Origin: Duncaniella sp. | GTDB taxonomy: Bacteria; Bacteroidota; Bacteroidia; Bacteroidales; Muribaculaceae | Length of the DNA stretch: 35,067 nt | NCBI RefSeq assembly: GCF_029054785.1 | Contig: NZ_JAIDEN010000145.1 | Span: 1-35,067, forward strand | Reading direction: 5' to 3' | Shown here: one piece after another, positions 23,268-31,422 of the stretch | Position numbering within the stretch: position 1 is the first letter of the stretch | Layout: each line of letters opens with the position of its first letter | Position numbers and translations under genes: made by a program | Notes under the pieces: generated by a model | Database searches by the model: none | Told to the model about the DNA's origin: nothing | What the model saw: only the letters and a program-made list of their open reading frames with translations

Positions 23268-26200
23268 ATGAAGAGATATAACCTCATCAACAACTCGCTC
23301 GGCTGGCTCTGCTTTGCCATTGCGGCGGTGACCTATCTGCTCACCATCGAGCCGACGGCAAGTTTCTGGGACTGCCCGGAATTCATCTCACAAGGCTACA
23401 AACTCGAAGTCGGCCACCCGCCGGGCAACCCGATCTTCATGCTTGCGGCCCGCTTCTTTGTCAACTTCGCGTTCGGCGATGTCAGCAAAGTGGCCATCAT
23501 GGTCAACTCCATGTCGGCCCTGCTCTCGGCAGGCACCATACTGTTACTGTTCTGGACAATAACGCATCTGGTCAAGAGGCTGATTGTCAAGGACGACGCT
23601 ACGGAACTGAGCCTCGTGCAGATGCTGGTCATCTTCGGATCGGGCATCTGCGGCGCGCTGGTCTACACCTGGAGCGATACTTTCTGGTTCTCGGCAGTCG
23701 AGGGTGAGGTCTACGCCTTCTCCTCATTCTGCACGGCCCTGGTGTTCTGGCTGATCCTCAAATGGGAAAACCGTGCCGAGCAGCCCCACAGCGACAAGTA
23801 TCTGATACTGATAGCTTACGTGATCGGCATCTCGATCGCCGTCCATCTGCTCAACCTCCTGTGTATCCCGGCCATCGGCCTTGTGGTCTACTACCGCCTG
23901 TGGAAGAACACCACAGCCAAAGGGTCGCTGATCACCCTGGCATTCTCGGCTGTGGTCGTGGGCCTGATCCTCTACGGCCTCGTACCGGGATTCATCGAGG
24001 TGTCGCAGTATTTCGAGCTGTTCTTCGTCAATGTGATCGGATGCAGCTACAATGTCGGCGTACTGATCTACGCCATCCTCGCCGTCGGCTGCTTCATCTG
24101 GGCCATCAGCGAGCTCTACAAGCAGAGAAGCGTAGGCAAGATCCGCCTGAGCGTGGCCCTGAGCATCCTCTTCTCAGGCATCCCCTTCATCGGCGACAGC
24201 ATGCTGATCCCGGTGATCATCATGGGCGGAGTCATCGCCTATCTCTTCATGGCCAAGAAACTCCCGGTGCGCATCCTGAACCTCGTCGTGATGAGCATCT
24301 TCGTCATCTTCATCGGCTACTCGTCATACGCCCTGCTGCTCATCCGCGCGAGTGCCAACCCGCCGATGAACCAGAACGCCCCGGACAACGTCTTCGCCCT
24401 CGCCTCCTATCTCAACCGCGAGCAGTATGGCGAACGCCCCCTCTTCTACGGCCAGACCCACCAGTCAAAAGTGGTCTACGAGGTGAAGGACAACGGCGAA
24501 GTCACACCTATGTATAAAACCGGACGTCCGATCTACGCCAAGACCGTCAAGACTTCCGAAGACCAGCCGGACCACTATGAAATCACCGGCTACAAGAAAG
24601 ACTATGTAATGGCGCCGGAGCTGAACATGCTCTTCCCGCGCATTTACAGCGGCGCCCATGCCGCGGCTTACAGCGACTGGATCGGCGGTCTGCACGGCAA
24701 ACCCGTGGAAGCTACCAAGTATGTCCGCAACGGCGAGACTCTCCAGTCTGAGACCCTCCTGAAACCCACGATGGGTGAAAGCCTGCGCTTCTTCCTCGTC
24801 TATCAGCTCAACCACATGTACTGGCGCTATTTCATGTGGAATTTCGCCGGACGCCAGAACGACATCCAGGGCAACGGCGAAGTCAACCACGGCAACTGGA
24901 TCTCAGGCATCCCCTTCATCGACAATCCGCGCCTGGGCGACCAGAGCCTGCTGCCCGACAGCGACGGCAAGGGCAACAAGGGCCACAACGTCTTCTACAT
25001 GCTCCCGCTCCTCCTGGGCATCATCGGCCTGGGATGGCAGGCCTTCACCTCGAAGCGCGGCATCGAGCAGTTCTGGGTGATCTTCTTCCTCTTCTTCATG
25101 ACAGGCATCGCCATCGTGCTCTATCTGAACCAGACCCCGACACAGCCCCGCGAGCGTGACTATGCCTTCGCCGGATCGTTCTATGCCTTCGCCATCTGGG
25201 TGGGCATGGGAGTGGCCGGACTCTGGGCGCTGATCAACGAGCTTCTGAAAAACAAGAAGACAGCCGAAAAGGGACCGAAACACGGCCTCGCGGCGGCGAT
25301 CTTCGCCTGCTTCGTTGGTCTCGCAGTACCCTTGCAGATGGTTTCGCAGACCTGGGACGACCATGACCGCTCAGGCCGCTATGTCACCCGCGACTTCGGT
25401 ATGAACTACCTCGACTCGGTCGACGAAAACGGCATCATATTCACCAACGGCGACAACGACACCTTCCCCCTGTGGTATGCCCAGGAAGTCGAAGGCCACC
25501 GCACCGACGTGAAAGTGGTCAACCTGTCATACCTGACCACCGACTGGTATGCCAACCAGGTCAAGCACCCCTCCTACGAGGCCGCCGGCATCGAGACACT
25601 GGCCAAACCGGAAGACTACGGCTATGACCGTATGAACTTCAACTACTTCTCGGCCGAGTGTGACACCACACCTGTCAACATCTTCACCGCCCTCCACCAG
25701 CTCTATGACCAGAAGTCAAGCCAGAATCCCTGGGGAGCGCCGATGATGGACCACAACAACTTCATCATCCCCGTGGACATCCCCGCGGCAGTCAAGGCCG
25801 GACGCATCACCGAACATGAGGCGGAAATGGCCGACACGGCAATCGAGGCCAACATGAACAATGACCGCGAGGCCATGCGCCACGGCGGTCTGACACTCAG
25901 CCAGGTCCTCTCGCTCGACATGCTCGCCACTTCTATCAAGAACGGCTGGAAAAACCCGATCTATTTCGCATCGACAGTGCCGTCGGACTACTATTTATCG
26001 CTCCAGCCCTACATGCGCTCGACCGGTATGGCCTACGAGGTGACACCCGTGCGCAACGAAGAGAACGGCGACTATGACATCTCAGCCGTCAACACCGACA
26101 AGGCTTACCGCAACATCACCGAGAAGTTCCGCTGGGGCGGTCTGGAGAAAGTGACTGATCCGAGCCAGATCTATCTTGACGAGACAGTGCGCAAGATGGT

Positions 26201-26723
26201 CACCACCACCCGCTCCTACATTATCGCAGCCGCGACCGGTATGATCAACGAAGCCGCTATGGCCGAACGCGCCGACACTGTGACCACTCTCTCCGACGAG
26301 GAGCGTCACGGACTCAGCGTCTTCAAGGCCGACCGCTACGCCAAGGCCCTCAACCTTCTGAAACTGATGGAGGAGAAACTGCCTGAAAGCGCATCGCCAT
26401 ACAGCGTGCAGATTCCTCAGAAAATGGCTCAGATCTATGCCCGCATCGGTATCGCCACAGGCAACAAGGAAGCCTCTGACCGCGCCATCGAGCTGCTTGA
26501 GAACGAGCTGATGCGCTATGGACGGAATGTGAAGTACTATCAGAGCCTCAGTCCCTGGCAGTATGCCACACTGCCGCAGACCGACAAGTTCATCGAAACT
26601 TACTACATGGTCTATCTGCTCCAGGATCTCAGCGATGCAGGCGGCGATGCCGAAAAGATGGTCGACCGCCTCACTGACATGGGAATCAACTTCGACCGCA
26701 TCGTCTCCATCCTCCAGCGATAA
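23268..26723 (+). CDS. DUF2723 multi-pass membrane protein (GT117/TMEM260-like, predicted glycosyltransferase)
   Basis: The 1151-residue protein has about ten hydrophobic helices in residues 10-360 and 570-690, then a soluble C-terminal part of about 450 residues. The N-terminal DUF2723 signature is clear: SFWDCPEFISQGYKLEVGHP followed by PGNP, with the acidic Asp/Glu and HPPGNP motif on the first external loop, as in GT-C fold enzymes. A second conserved stretch, QTPTQPRERDYAFAGSFYAF, is at about 622-641, and FTNGDNDTFPLWYAQEVEG is at about 724-742. The C-terminal tail is helical and TPR-like. Eukaryotic TMEM260 in this family is an O-mannosyltransferase; in Bacteroidota a role in glycosylating exported proteins is predicted, not shown. 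It sits between trpS and a polysaccharide deacetylase. Confidence 0.9.
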   Translation: MKRYNLINNSLGWLCFAIAAVTYLLTIEPTASFWDCPEFISQGYKLEVGHPPGNPIFMLAARFFVNFAFGDVSKVAIMVNSMSALLSAGTILLLFWTITHLVKRLIVKDDATELSLVQMLVIFGSGICGALVYTWSDTFWFSAVEGEVYAFSSFCTALVFWLILKWENRAEQPHSDKYLILIAYVIGISIAVHLLNLLCIPAIGLVVYYRLWKNTTAKGSLITLAFSAVVVGLILYGLVPGFIEVSQYFELFFVNVIGCSYNVGVLIYAILAVGCFIWAISELYKQRSVGKIRLSVALSILFSGIPFIGDSMLIPVIIMGGVIAYLFMAKKLPVRILNLVVMSIFVIFIGYSSYALLLIRASANPPMNQNAPDNVFALASYLNREQYGERPLFYGQTHQSKVVYEVKDNGEVTPMYKTGRPIYAKTVKTSEDQPDHYEITGYKKDYVMAPELNMLFPRIYSGAHAAAYSDWIGGLHGKPVEATKYVRNGETLQSETLLKPTMGESLRFFLVYQLNHMYWRYFMWNFAGRQNDIQGNGEVNHGNWISGIPFIDNPRLGDQSLLPDSDGKGNKGHNVFYMLPLLLGIIGLGWQAFTSKRGIEQFWVIFFLFFMTGIAIVLYLNQTPTQPRERDYAFAGSFYAFAIWVGMGVAGLWALINELLKNKKTAEKGPKHGLAAAIFACFVGLAVPLQMVSQTWDDHDRSGRYVTRDFGMNYLDSVDENGIIFTNGDNDTFPLWYAQEVEGHRTDVKVVNLSYLTTDWYANQVKHPSYEAAGIETLAKPEDYGYDRMNFNYFSAECDTTPVNIFTALHQLYDQKSSQNPWGAPMMDHNNFIIPVDIPAAVKAGRITEHEAEMADTAIEANMNNDREAMRHGGLTLSQVLSLDMLATSIKNGWKNPIYFASTVPSDYYLSLQPYMRSTGMAYEVTPVRNEENGDYDISAVNTDKAYRNITEKFRWGGLEKVTDPSQIYLDETVRKMVTTTRSYIIAAATGMINEAAMAERADTVTTLSDEERHGLSVFKADRYAKALNLLKLMEEKLPESASPYSVQIPQKMAQIYARIGIATGNKEASDRAIELLENELMRYGRNVKYYQSLSPWQYATLPQTDKFIETYYMVYLLQDLSDAGGDAEKMVDRLTDMGINFDRIVSILQR

Positions 26724-26767
26724 GAGGGTGTTTCAACTATTGTTATTAAACCTCTTAAACACCCTCT
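26723..26767. other. Inverted repeat between DUF2723 gene and deacetylase
   Basis: AGAGGGTGTTT (26723-26733) and AAACACCCTCT (26757-26767) are perfect 11-base complements separated by 23 bases. The left arm begins on the last base of the DUF2723 stop codon. No T-run follows on either strand, so it may be an attenuating or processing stem rather than a full terminator. The deacetylase starts 16 bases later. Confidence 0.7.
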
Positions 26768-26782
26768 AAAAAGCGACAGGGC

Positions 26783-27400
26783 ATGTGGATCGAACAACCG
26801 CCGTTTTTCTACCGGCTGCTTTTCACAGAGGCGATATGGCGCATTCTGAAACGCGGGAAGAAGGTCGTCTATCTTACTTTTGACGACGGCCCTATTCCCG
26901 AAGAGACCCCGTGGGTGCTTGATGTGCTTGACCATTATGGAATCAAAGCGACGTTTTTCATGGTCGGCGACAATGTGCGCCGCCATCCCGAACTCTTCGA
27001 GGAGGTCAAACGCCGCGGACACTCCTACGGCAATCACACCATGCACCACCTCCAGGGCCTCAAGGTCAGCGCACCAAAGTTTTTCCGCGACATCACGGAA
27101 GCTGACCGCCTGATCGGATCGAGCCTCTTCAGGCCTCCCCACGGCATCATCTCTCCGTTGCAGACACGTCTGATCAAGCGTCACTACAATATAATAATGT
27201 ATGATCTCGTGACCCGCGACTATTCCAAGCGCGTCACGGGTGAGGAAGTGCTCGAAAATGTCAAACGCTATGCCCGCAACGGCTCGATCATAGTGTTTCA
27301 CGACTCAAAGAAGGCGCACGTCAACATGCGCTATGCCCTCCCGCGGGCCATCGAGTGGCTCAAGGTGCAGGGCTATGAGTTCCTGCCTCTGCCGATGTGA
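26783..27400 (+). CDS. Polysaccharide deacetylase family protein (NodB homology domain, CE4)
   Basis: The 205-residue protein is essentially one NodB domain that removes N-acetyl or other acyl groups from a glycan. All catalytic motifs are visible. TFDDGP at about 33-38 is motif 1, with the base Asp and metal Asp. GNHTMHH at about 80-86 gives the two metal His. RPPHG is motif 3, and IIVFHDS at about 172-178 is motif 5 with the catalytic His. Motif 4 reads MYDLVTRDY rather than the usual Asp-Trp form. There is no clear signal peptide; the N-terminal stretch FYRLLFTEAIWRILKRGKK is amphipathic and may sit at the membrane. Similar short versions are common in Bacteroidota. Its stop codon overlaps the possible starts of queG, so the two are translationally linked. 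The substrate is unknown. Confidence 0.9.
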   Translation: MWIEQPPFFYRLLFTEAIWRILKRGKKVVYLTFDDGPIPEETPWVLDVLDHYGIKATFFMVGDNVRRHPELFEEVKRRGHSYGNHTMHHLQGLKVSAPKFFRDITEADRLIGSSLFRPPHGIISPLQTRLIKRHYNIIMYDLVTRDYSKRVTGEEVLENVKRYARNGSIIVFHDSKKAHVNMRYALPRAIEWLKVQGYEFLPLPM

Positions 27401-28464
27401 TGCAAGGGACGGAAAACACCGAAACATCCATGAACGCGGCTGACATCAAACGCCTTCTTGCCGAGGCCGGGGCTTTCCGCTCGGCCATAGCCGCAGCCGG
27501 GGAGGTCGACAGCGCTTCTGTCGACTCTTACCGCTCCTGGATTGCCTCAGGGAAGCATGGCGAGATGGCTTATCTTGAAAAATATGACGATCTGCGCTCC
27601 GATCCCCGCCTTCTTCTCGACGGGGCCCGGAGCGTTATTTCCTGCGCTTTCAGCTATGGGGGGAGTTTTGGGAGTGCTGGGAGTACTGGGGGCACTGGGA
27701 GTGCTGAGAGTGCTGGGAGTACTGGGAGTTTTGGGAGCGCTGATGATTACTGCGGGGGGCTGCAATGGGCGGAGTATGCTTTGGGCGATGACTACCACGA
27801 TGTTGTCAGAAAGAGGCTCTCTGCCGTTGCGGAGACGATCAAGGCCGAGACTGGTGCGGAGTGCCGCGTCTGTGTGGATACGGCGCCGCTGCGTGAACGC
27901 TACTGGGCCGTGAGGTCAGGACTCGGCTTTATCGGGCTGAACAATCAGCTGATCATTCCCGACGGCGGCTCGCGCTTCTTCCTTGGTGAGATCCTGACCT
28001 CTCTCGAACTGGAACCTGACAGCCCTGAGGGTCCGATGTCCTGCATGGGCTGCGGACGTTGCATAGCGGCCTGCCCCGGTAAGGCTCTCAGTATTGCCGA
28101 CGATGGCAAAGCCGAACTTGACGCGCGCAAGTGTCTTTCCTATCTGACGATCGAATACCGCGGGGAGCTGCCCCCTGACACACGGCTCGGCAGTCACGTC
28201 TACGGCTGCGACGAATGTCAGCGCGTCTGCCCCCACAACCGGCAGTCGCCACGGACAGAAATCATGGAGTTCCAGGCCCGCAGGGAGATCACGGACCTGA
28301 GCGCCGAACGGATCGCAGAAATGAGTCAGGAGGAGTTTTCAAGCACGTTCCGCCGCTCGGCCATCAAGCGCACAAAACTCGCCGGGCTGCAACGAAACGC
28401 CCTGAAAATCATCCAGGAGAGAACATTGAGTCAGTCTCCCGAAGACGGCGTCCGGGAGGAGTAA
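27400..28464 (+). CDS. queG: Epoxyqueuosine reductase with an in-frame repeat insertion
   Basis: QueG reduces epoxyqueuosine in tRNA to queuosine, using cobalamin and two 4Fe-4S clusters. The gene overlaps the deacetylase stop (GTG 27397 and ATG 27400); an ATG at 27430 (MNAADIKRLLAEAG) is another plausible start closer to the family's usual N terminus. Key parts are VCVDTAPLRERYWAVRSGLG (active Asp region) and GFIGLNNQLI. The clusters come from CMGCGRCIAACPGKAL at about 214-229, the Cys in LDARKC, and YGCDECQRVCPHN near 268-280. FRRSAIKRTKLAGLQRN is the conserved C-terminal motif. Residues about 88-114 are a Gly-Ser-rich insert made by nine 9-base repeats, placed in a loop before YALGDDYH. 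No C-terminal HEAT domain is present. The 3' end overlaps the convergent TatD-like gene by 56 bases. Confidence 0.94.
   Translation: MQGTENTETSMNAADIKRLLAEAGAFRSAIAAAGEVDSASVDSYRSWIASGKHGEMAYLEKYDDLRSDPRLLLDGARSVISCAFSYGGSFGSAGSTGGTGSAESAGSTGSFGSADDYCGGLQWAEYALGDDYHDVVRKRLSAVAETIKAETGAECRVCVDTAPLRERYWAVRSGLGFIGLNNQLIIPDGGSRFFLGEILTSLELEPDSPEGPMSCMGCGRCIAACPGKALSIADDGKAELDARKCLSYLTIEYRGELPPDTRLGSHVYGCDECQRVCPHNRQSPRTEIMEFQARREITDLSAERIAEMSQEEFSSTFRRSAIKRTKLAGLQRNALKIIQERTLSQSPEDGVREE
27661..27741 (+). repeat. Nine-unit 9-base tandem repeat inside queG
   Basis: Nine in-frame copies of GGGAGTNCT-type units encode Gly-Ser-X triplets, with X being Phe, Ala, Thr, Thr, Ala, Ala, Thr, Phe, Ala. Variants are GGGGGCACT (unit 4), GAGAGTGCT (unit 6) and GGGAGCGCT (unit 9). 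Gain or loss of units keeps the reading frame. Confidence 0.92.
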
Positions 28465-28999
28465 GGGCGTAGGATTCAGGATTGTATTTCAGACCGAATG
28501 ACAGATGGAACCCGTTGGCGAGCAGCTCGCGGGCCAGTTGCGGTTTGCCCCGGAAGCCGTGGATGATCCAGGGCTGTGACGGCCTCCATTGCCGCCGGAG
28601 GGCTATGATTTCAGGGAAGGCTCTGACAATGTGGAGCAGCAGAGGTTTGTGGAACTGCTGACTGAGTTCGAAGTGGACCCGCAGGAGGTCGGTCTGAAGG
28701 CTTATGACTGAATGTCTGTCAGCAGTCTCGCCTGAATTCAGCCTCAGAGGATCAAGACCGCACTCACCGATGGCCCTGACCTGAGGTTCGGCGGCGAGAG
28801 CCCGGAGAAGGCGCAGGTCGGCGGCGCTGACAGAGGCGGCGTTCCAGGGGTGGATCCCGACCGAATACAGGAAACCGGGCCTCAGAAGCGGACGGGAAGC
28901 GACTGAGCCACAGCGCACACCGACAGGGTCGATGTCAACGAGAGCATTGCGGCTCAGGACGTGGGTGTGGGCGTCGAAGAGGATCGGAGGGAGTGTCAT
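28409..28999 (-). CDS. TatD-family metal-dependent hydrolase, short C terminus
   Basis: The 196-residue product belongs to the TatD DNase/amidohydrolase family. Metal-binding residues are present in order: FDAHTHV (HxH), GIHPWNA, AIGECGLD (Glu), LLLHIVRAF (His), IHGFRG (His) and RRLRETD (final Asp). It then ends only six residues after that Asp, so the helices that normally follow in TatD proteins (about 250-260 residues overall, somewhat shorter in Bacteroidota) are missing. The lost part coincides with a 56-base tail-to-tail overlap with queG, which suggests that erosion or a new stop shortened it. Nuclease or other hydrolase activity is possible because the site looks complete. It is last in the LOG-DUF4271-hemD-rnpA-yidD series, 47 bases after yidD. 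Confidence 0.82.
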   Translation of the reverse strand: MTLPPILFDAHTHVLSRNALVDIDPVGVRCGSVASRPLLRPGFLYSVGIHPWNAASVSAADLRLLRALAAEPQVRAIGECGLDPLRLNSGETADRHSVISLQTDLLRVHFELSQQFHKPLLLHIVRAFPEIIALRRQWRPSQPWIIHGFRGKPQLARELLANGFHLSFGLKYNPESYALTPPGRRLRETDSMFSPG

Positions 29000-29046
29000 T
29001 CAAAGATGCCGGTCATGGGGGAAGGTTGGAAGATTCATGTCAGCCG

Positions 29047-29265
29047 TCACGGTACCGGGTCATAGCCCGAACCGCCCCAGGGATGGCAACGGCAGATGCG
29101 CCTGACAGCAAGCCAGGAACCGCGCAAAGGACCGTGTTTCATGATAGCCTCCACGGCATACTGGCTGCATGTCGGGGTGAAGCGGCAGGCAGCGGGAAAC
29201 ATCGGAGAGATGCAGAGCTGATAGAAGCGGATCGGGAGGATGAAGAGACGGCGCAGGAGATTCAA
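29047..29265 (-). CDS. yidD: Membrane protein insertion efficiency factor YidD
   Basis: This 72-residue protein helps YidC/Sec insert inner-membrane proteins and sits at the membrane by an amphipathic helix. The family pattern is exact: N-terminal FILPIRFYQLCISP, then CRFTPTCSQYA with paired Cys, KHGPLRGSWLAVRRICRCHP and the ending GGSGYDPVP. The length is normal. It lies five bases after rnpA, an arrangement conserved across bacteria, and before the TatD-like gene. Confidence 0.97.
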   Translation of the reverse strand: MNLLRRLFILPIRFYQLCISPMFPAACRFTPTCSQYAVEAIMKHGPLRGSWLAVRRICRCHPWGGSGYDPVP

Positions 29266-29270
29266 GGCGG

Positions 29271-29714
29271 TCAGGATTGAGTGACGGGAACTGAGATCTG
29301 TGCTTCCGCCTGAACGGATTCAGCCGGGGAAGCGGCCAGTGCGGCGCCGATGCGGGAAAGGATACGGACAACCGAACGCTCGACGGCGGCATAAGGCTTC
29401 AGTTCGGAAGCAACGTAGACAAAAGCGATGTCCAGCGGCAGGTCGCGCGGGATGAGATGGCGGTTGAGACGATAGGCTTCGCGGATGCGGCGGCGCATAT
29501 AGACGCGGTCCACGGCATGGCGCAGCTTTTTCTTGGGGACCGCAATCAGAAACTGCGGGCAGGATGCTGATTTGCGCGAGGTGTTCACGCGCCAGACGGC
29601 TCTCAGAGGGTAGGCCATAACAGACAAGGCAGCGGGATTGCTGCGGTCAAACAACTGACCGATCGCAATCTCGCTGCGGAGTTTTTCTATCTTATAAAGC
29701 CTGAGGCCAAGCAT
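29271..29714 (-). CDS. rnpA: Ribonuclease P protein component
   Basis: RnpA binds the RNase P RNA and helps mature tRNA 5' ends. I start at 29714 (MLGLRLYKIEKLRSEIAIGQ), giving 147 residues; an upstream frame opening at 29792 overlaps hemD and lacks family residues. The core shows KIEKLRSEIAIGQLF, RVNTSRKSASCPQFLIAVPK and the RNR-type basic motif RRRIREAYRLNRH, followed by DIAFVYVASE. The C-terminal tail after about residue 118 is low in conservation and Ala-rich. It is 40 bases after hemD and 5 before yidD. The usual partner rpmH is not next to it here. Confidence 0.94.
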   Translation of the reverse strand: MLGLRLYKIEKLRSEIAIGQLFDRSNPAALSVMAYPLRAVWRVNTSRKSASCPQFLIAVPKKKLRHAVDRVYMRRRIREAYRLNRHLIPRDLPLDIAFVYVASELKPYAAVERSVVRILSRIGAALAASPAESVQAEAQISVPVTQS

Positions 29715-29754
29715 AAGGCACAATGTGGATGTGAGGGGGATGTGAGGAGGATTT

Positions 29755-30504
29755 CTATCCGTTCTTGGCGTCCTCCTTAAGGAAATTGTCAAGGGCTGCG
29801 GTCATCGAGGGAGCTTTCACAGAGGGAGCCTCCAGATCGAGACGGAGTCCGGCATCACGCACGGCCTGGGCCGTTGTGCCGCCGAAACAGCCGATGCGGA
29901 TATCTTTCTGATCGAATTCGGGGAAGTTTTTCAGCAGGGAGTTGATTCCAGAGGGGCTGAAGAAAAGGAGCATGTCATAATCGAACTTCTCTTCGGGACC
30001 GAAGTCGTTGGATACGGTGCGATACATGACAGCCTTGGTGTAGTTGATACCGTTTGTGTCAAGGATGCTTGTGTCTTCCTTATGAACGTCGGATACTATA
30101 TAGAGGAAGCGTTCCTTCTTGTGCTTGATCAGGAAAGGCATGAGACCATCCAGTTTGCCGGTTTCGCCGTGGAAGATCTTGCGTTTGCGATAAACGATAT
30201 ATTTCTGGAGATAGAGAGCGATTGACTCTGTCGTACAGAAATACTTCATTGTGTCAGGAATGGAGACTCTCATTTCCTCGCAGAGACGGAAGAAATGGTC
30301 AATTGCAGTGCGAGCAGTAAAGACGATTGCCGTAAATTCGGAAATAGCTATCTTGGACTGACGAAATTCCTTAGCTGTAAGCCCTTCTACTTTAATAAAA
30401 GGCCGAAAAACAATCTCTACGCCATACTTTTCAGCGATGTCATAATAGGGAGATTTGTCGGAAGCAGGCTTCGGCTGGGAAACTAATACTTTTTTTACTT
30501 TCAC
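29755..30504 (-). CDS. hemD: Uroporphyrinogen-III synthase
   Basis: This 249-residue enzyme closes and inverts ring D of hydroxymethylbilane to make uroporphyrinogen III, the precursor of haem and cobalamin-type tetrapyrroles. The protein starts MKVKKVLVSQPKP and shows the two-domain pattern of the poorly conserved HemD family: FTAIVFTARTAIDHFFRLCE in the first domain, DMLLFFSPSGINSLLKNFPE and IGCFGGTTAQAVRDAGLRLD in the second. This version and its place between a DUF4271 protein and rnpA are typical for Bacteroidota. Codon use is more AT-rich than that of its neighbours. Confidence 0.9.
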   Translation of the reverse strand: MKVKKVLVSQPKPASDKSPYYDIAEKYGVEIVFRPFIKVEGLTAKEFRQSKIAISEFTAIVFTARTAIDHFFRLCEEMRVSIPDTMKYFCTTESIALYLQKYIVYRKRKIFHGETGKLDGLMPFLIKHKKERFLYIVSDVHKEDTSILDTNGINYTKAVMYRTVSNDFGPEEKFDYDMLLFFSPSGINSLLKNFPEFDQKDIRIGCFGGTTAQAVRDAGLRLDLEAPSVKAPSMTAALDNFLKEDAKNG

Positions 30505-30600
30505 TGTCGGATAGTGCTTGATTAACGTAGGTTAGGACTGCATAGAGAGAATATCTTTGCAGACAAATGTCTTGCGATCAGAGGCCGAAGCGTCTCGACT

Positions 30601-31422
30601 TCAGGCGTCCAACCGGCTGAAACGGCCTATGCAACGGAAAATCAGGACCACGGGCACGATTTCAAGCGTGCAAAGATACAAAATAAAATAAAGCAAAGAG
30701 CCAAAATTATCGTAAAAAAGCCTAAAGCCCTTGAAAATAAATATCAGACGGGCTATAAGATAGCACACAACCCCTATGCCTGCCACTATTGCGGCCCCTC
30801 CGGGGTTGAACAATACAATAAGGGCGGGTATTGTCAGCAGCAGTCCCAGCAGGGCCTGGGAGGCGTTGAAGCCCTTGAGCCACTGGCGGGCTGAAAGCTT
30901 ATCGGTAAACACGTAGCCCACAAGACGATAGGCAAAGAGCTGCCAGACATAATATAGTCCGGCGACCACAAATAAAGCCCCGATTTCATGGAAATTAGGC
31001 AGTGGGGTGGAGAGTCCGCGCGAAGTCAGGGCGGCGTTGATGATTATGCCCTCGCAAAGGCAGGTAAGCAACACGATGGAGATCTGGATTCCGGTCTCGC
31101 TGAAGGTGCGGACCACAAAGGTGTTGTCCGTACGGCGCACCGACCAGAGGTCATAGGAAAAGTTCTTGATGTAGGTCGAACAGTGGCGCAGATTGAAGGC
31201 AAGCAGCAGGAAAACGGCTATCAGCAGACAGAGCACACCGGAATCATAGCCGGGAAGCACCGTGCGCGGGGCAGGAGCCATCCCCAGGGTGTAGGGCACA
31301 CGGCCTACGGTCATGTCCGACCTGTCGGCTGACGAGAGCGGGGCCTCCCATTCGCGGCATACCGCAGGCGCCAGTTGCGCCACCGAATCCTGACTGAACG
31401 AAAGGGGGTTCATTTTCCGCAA
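30601..31422 (-). CDS. DUF4271 integral membrane protein
   Basis: The 273-residue protein has about six hydrophobic helices (for example SGVLCLLIAVFLLLAF, ALFVVAGLYYVWQLFAY, ALLGLLLTIPALIVLF, IVAGIGVVCYLIARLIFIF and LLYFILYLCTLEIVPVVLIF). The order and the FRLFYDNFGSLLYFILYLC to EIVPVVLIFR ending match DUF4271, a Bacteroidota family of unknown function regularly found just before hemD. The start overlaps the end of the LOG gene by 13 bases; an ATG at 31413 is an alternative. The 96-base gap to hemD contains a 12-base near-palindrome (30561-30572) but no clear minus-strand promoter. Confidence 0.85.
   Translation of the reverse strand: MRKMNPLSFSQDSVAQLAPAVCREWEAPLSSADRSDMTVGRVPYTLGMAPAPRTVLPGYDSGVLCLLIAVFLLLAFNLRHCSTYIKNFSYDLWSVRRTDNTFVVRTFSETGIQISIVLLTCLCEGIIINAALTSRGLSTPLPNFHEIGALFVVAGLYYVWQLFAYRLVGYVFTDKLSARQWLKGFNASQALLGLLLTIPALIVLFNPGGAAIVAGIGVVCYLIARLIFIFKGFRLFYDNFGSLLYFILYLCTLEIVPVVLIFRCIGRFSRLDA

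Noticed and set aside
30552..30559. A TATCTTTG box on the + strand between DUF4271 and hemD
   Set aside because: No -33 element lies at the right distance and no + strand gene follows; an antisense transcript cannot be excluded but is not supported.
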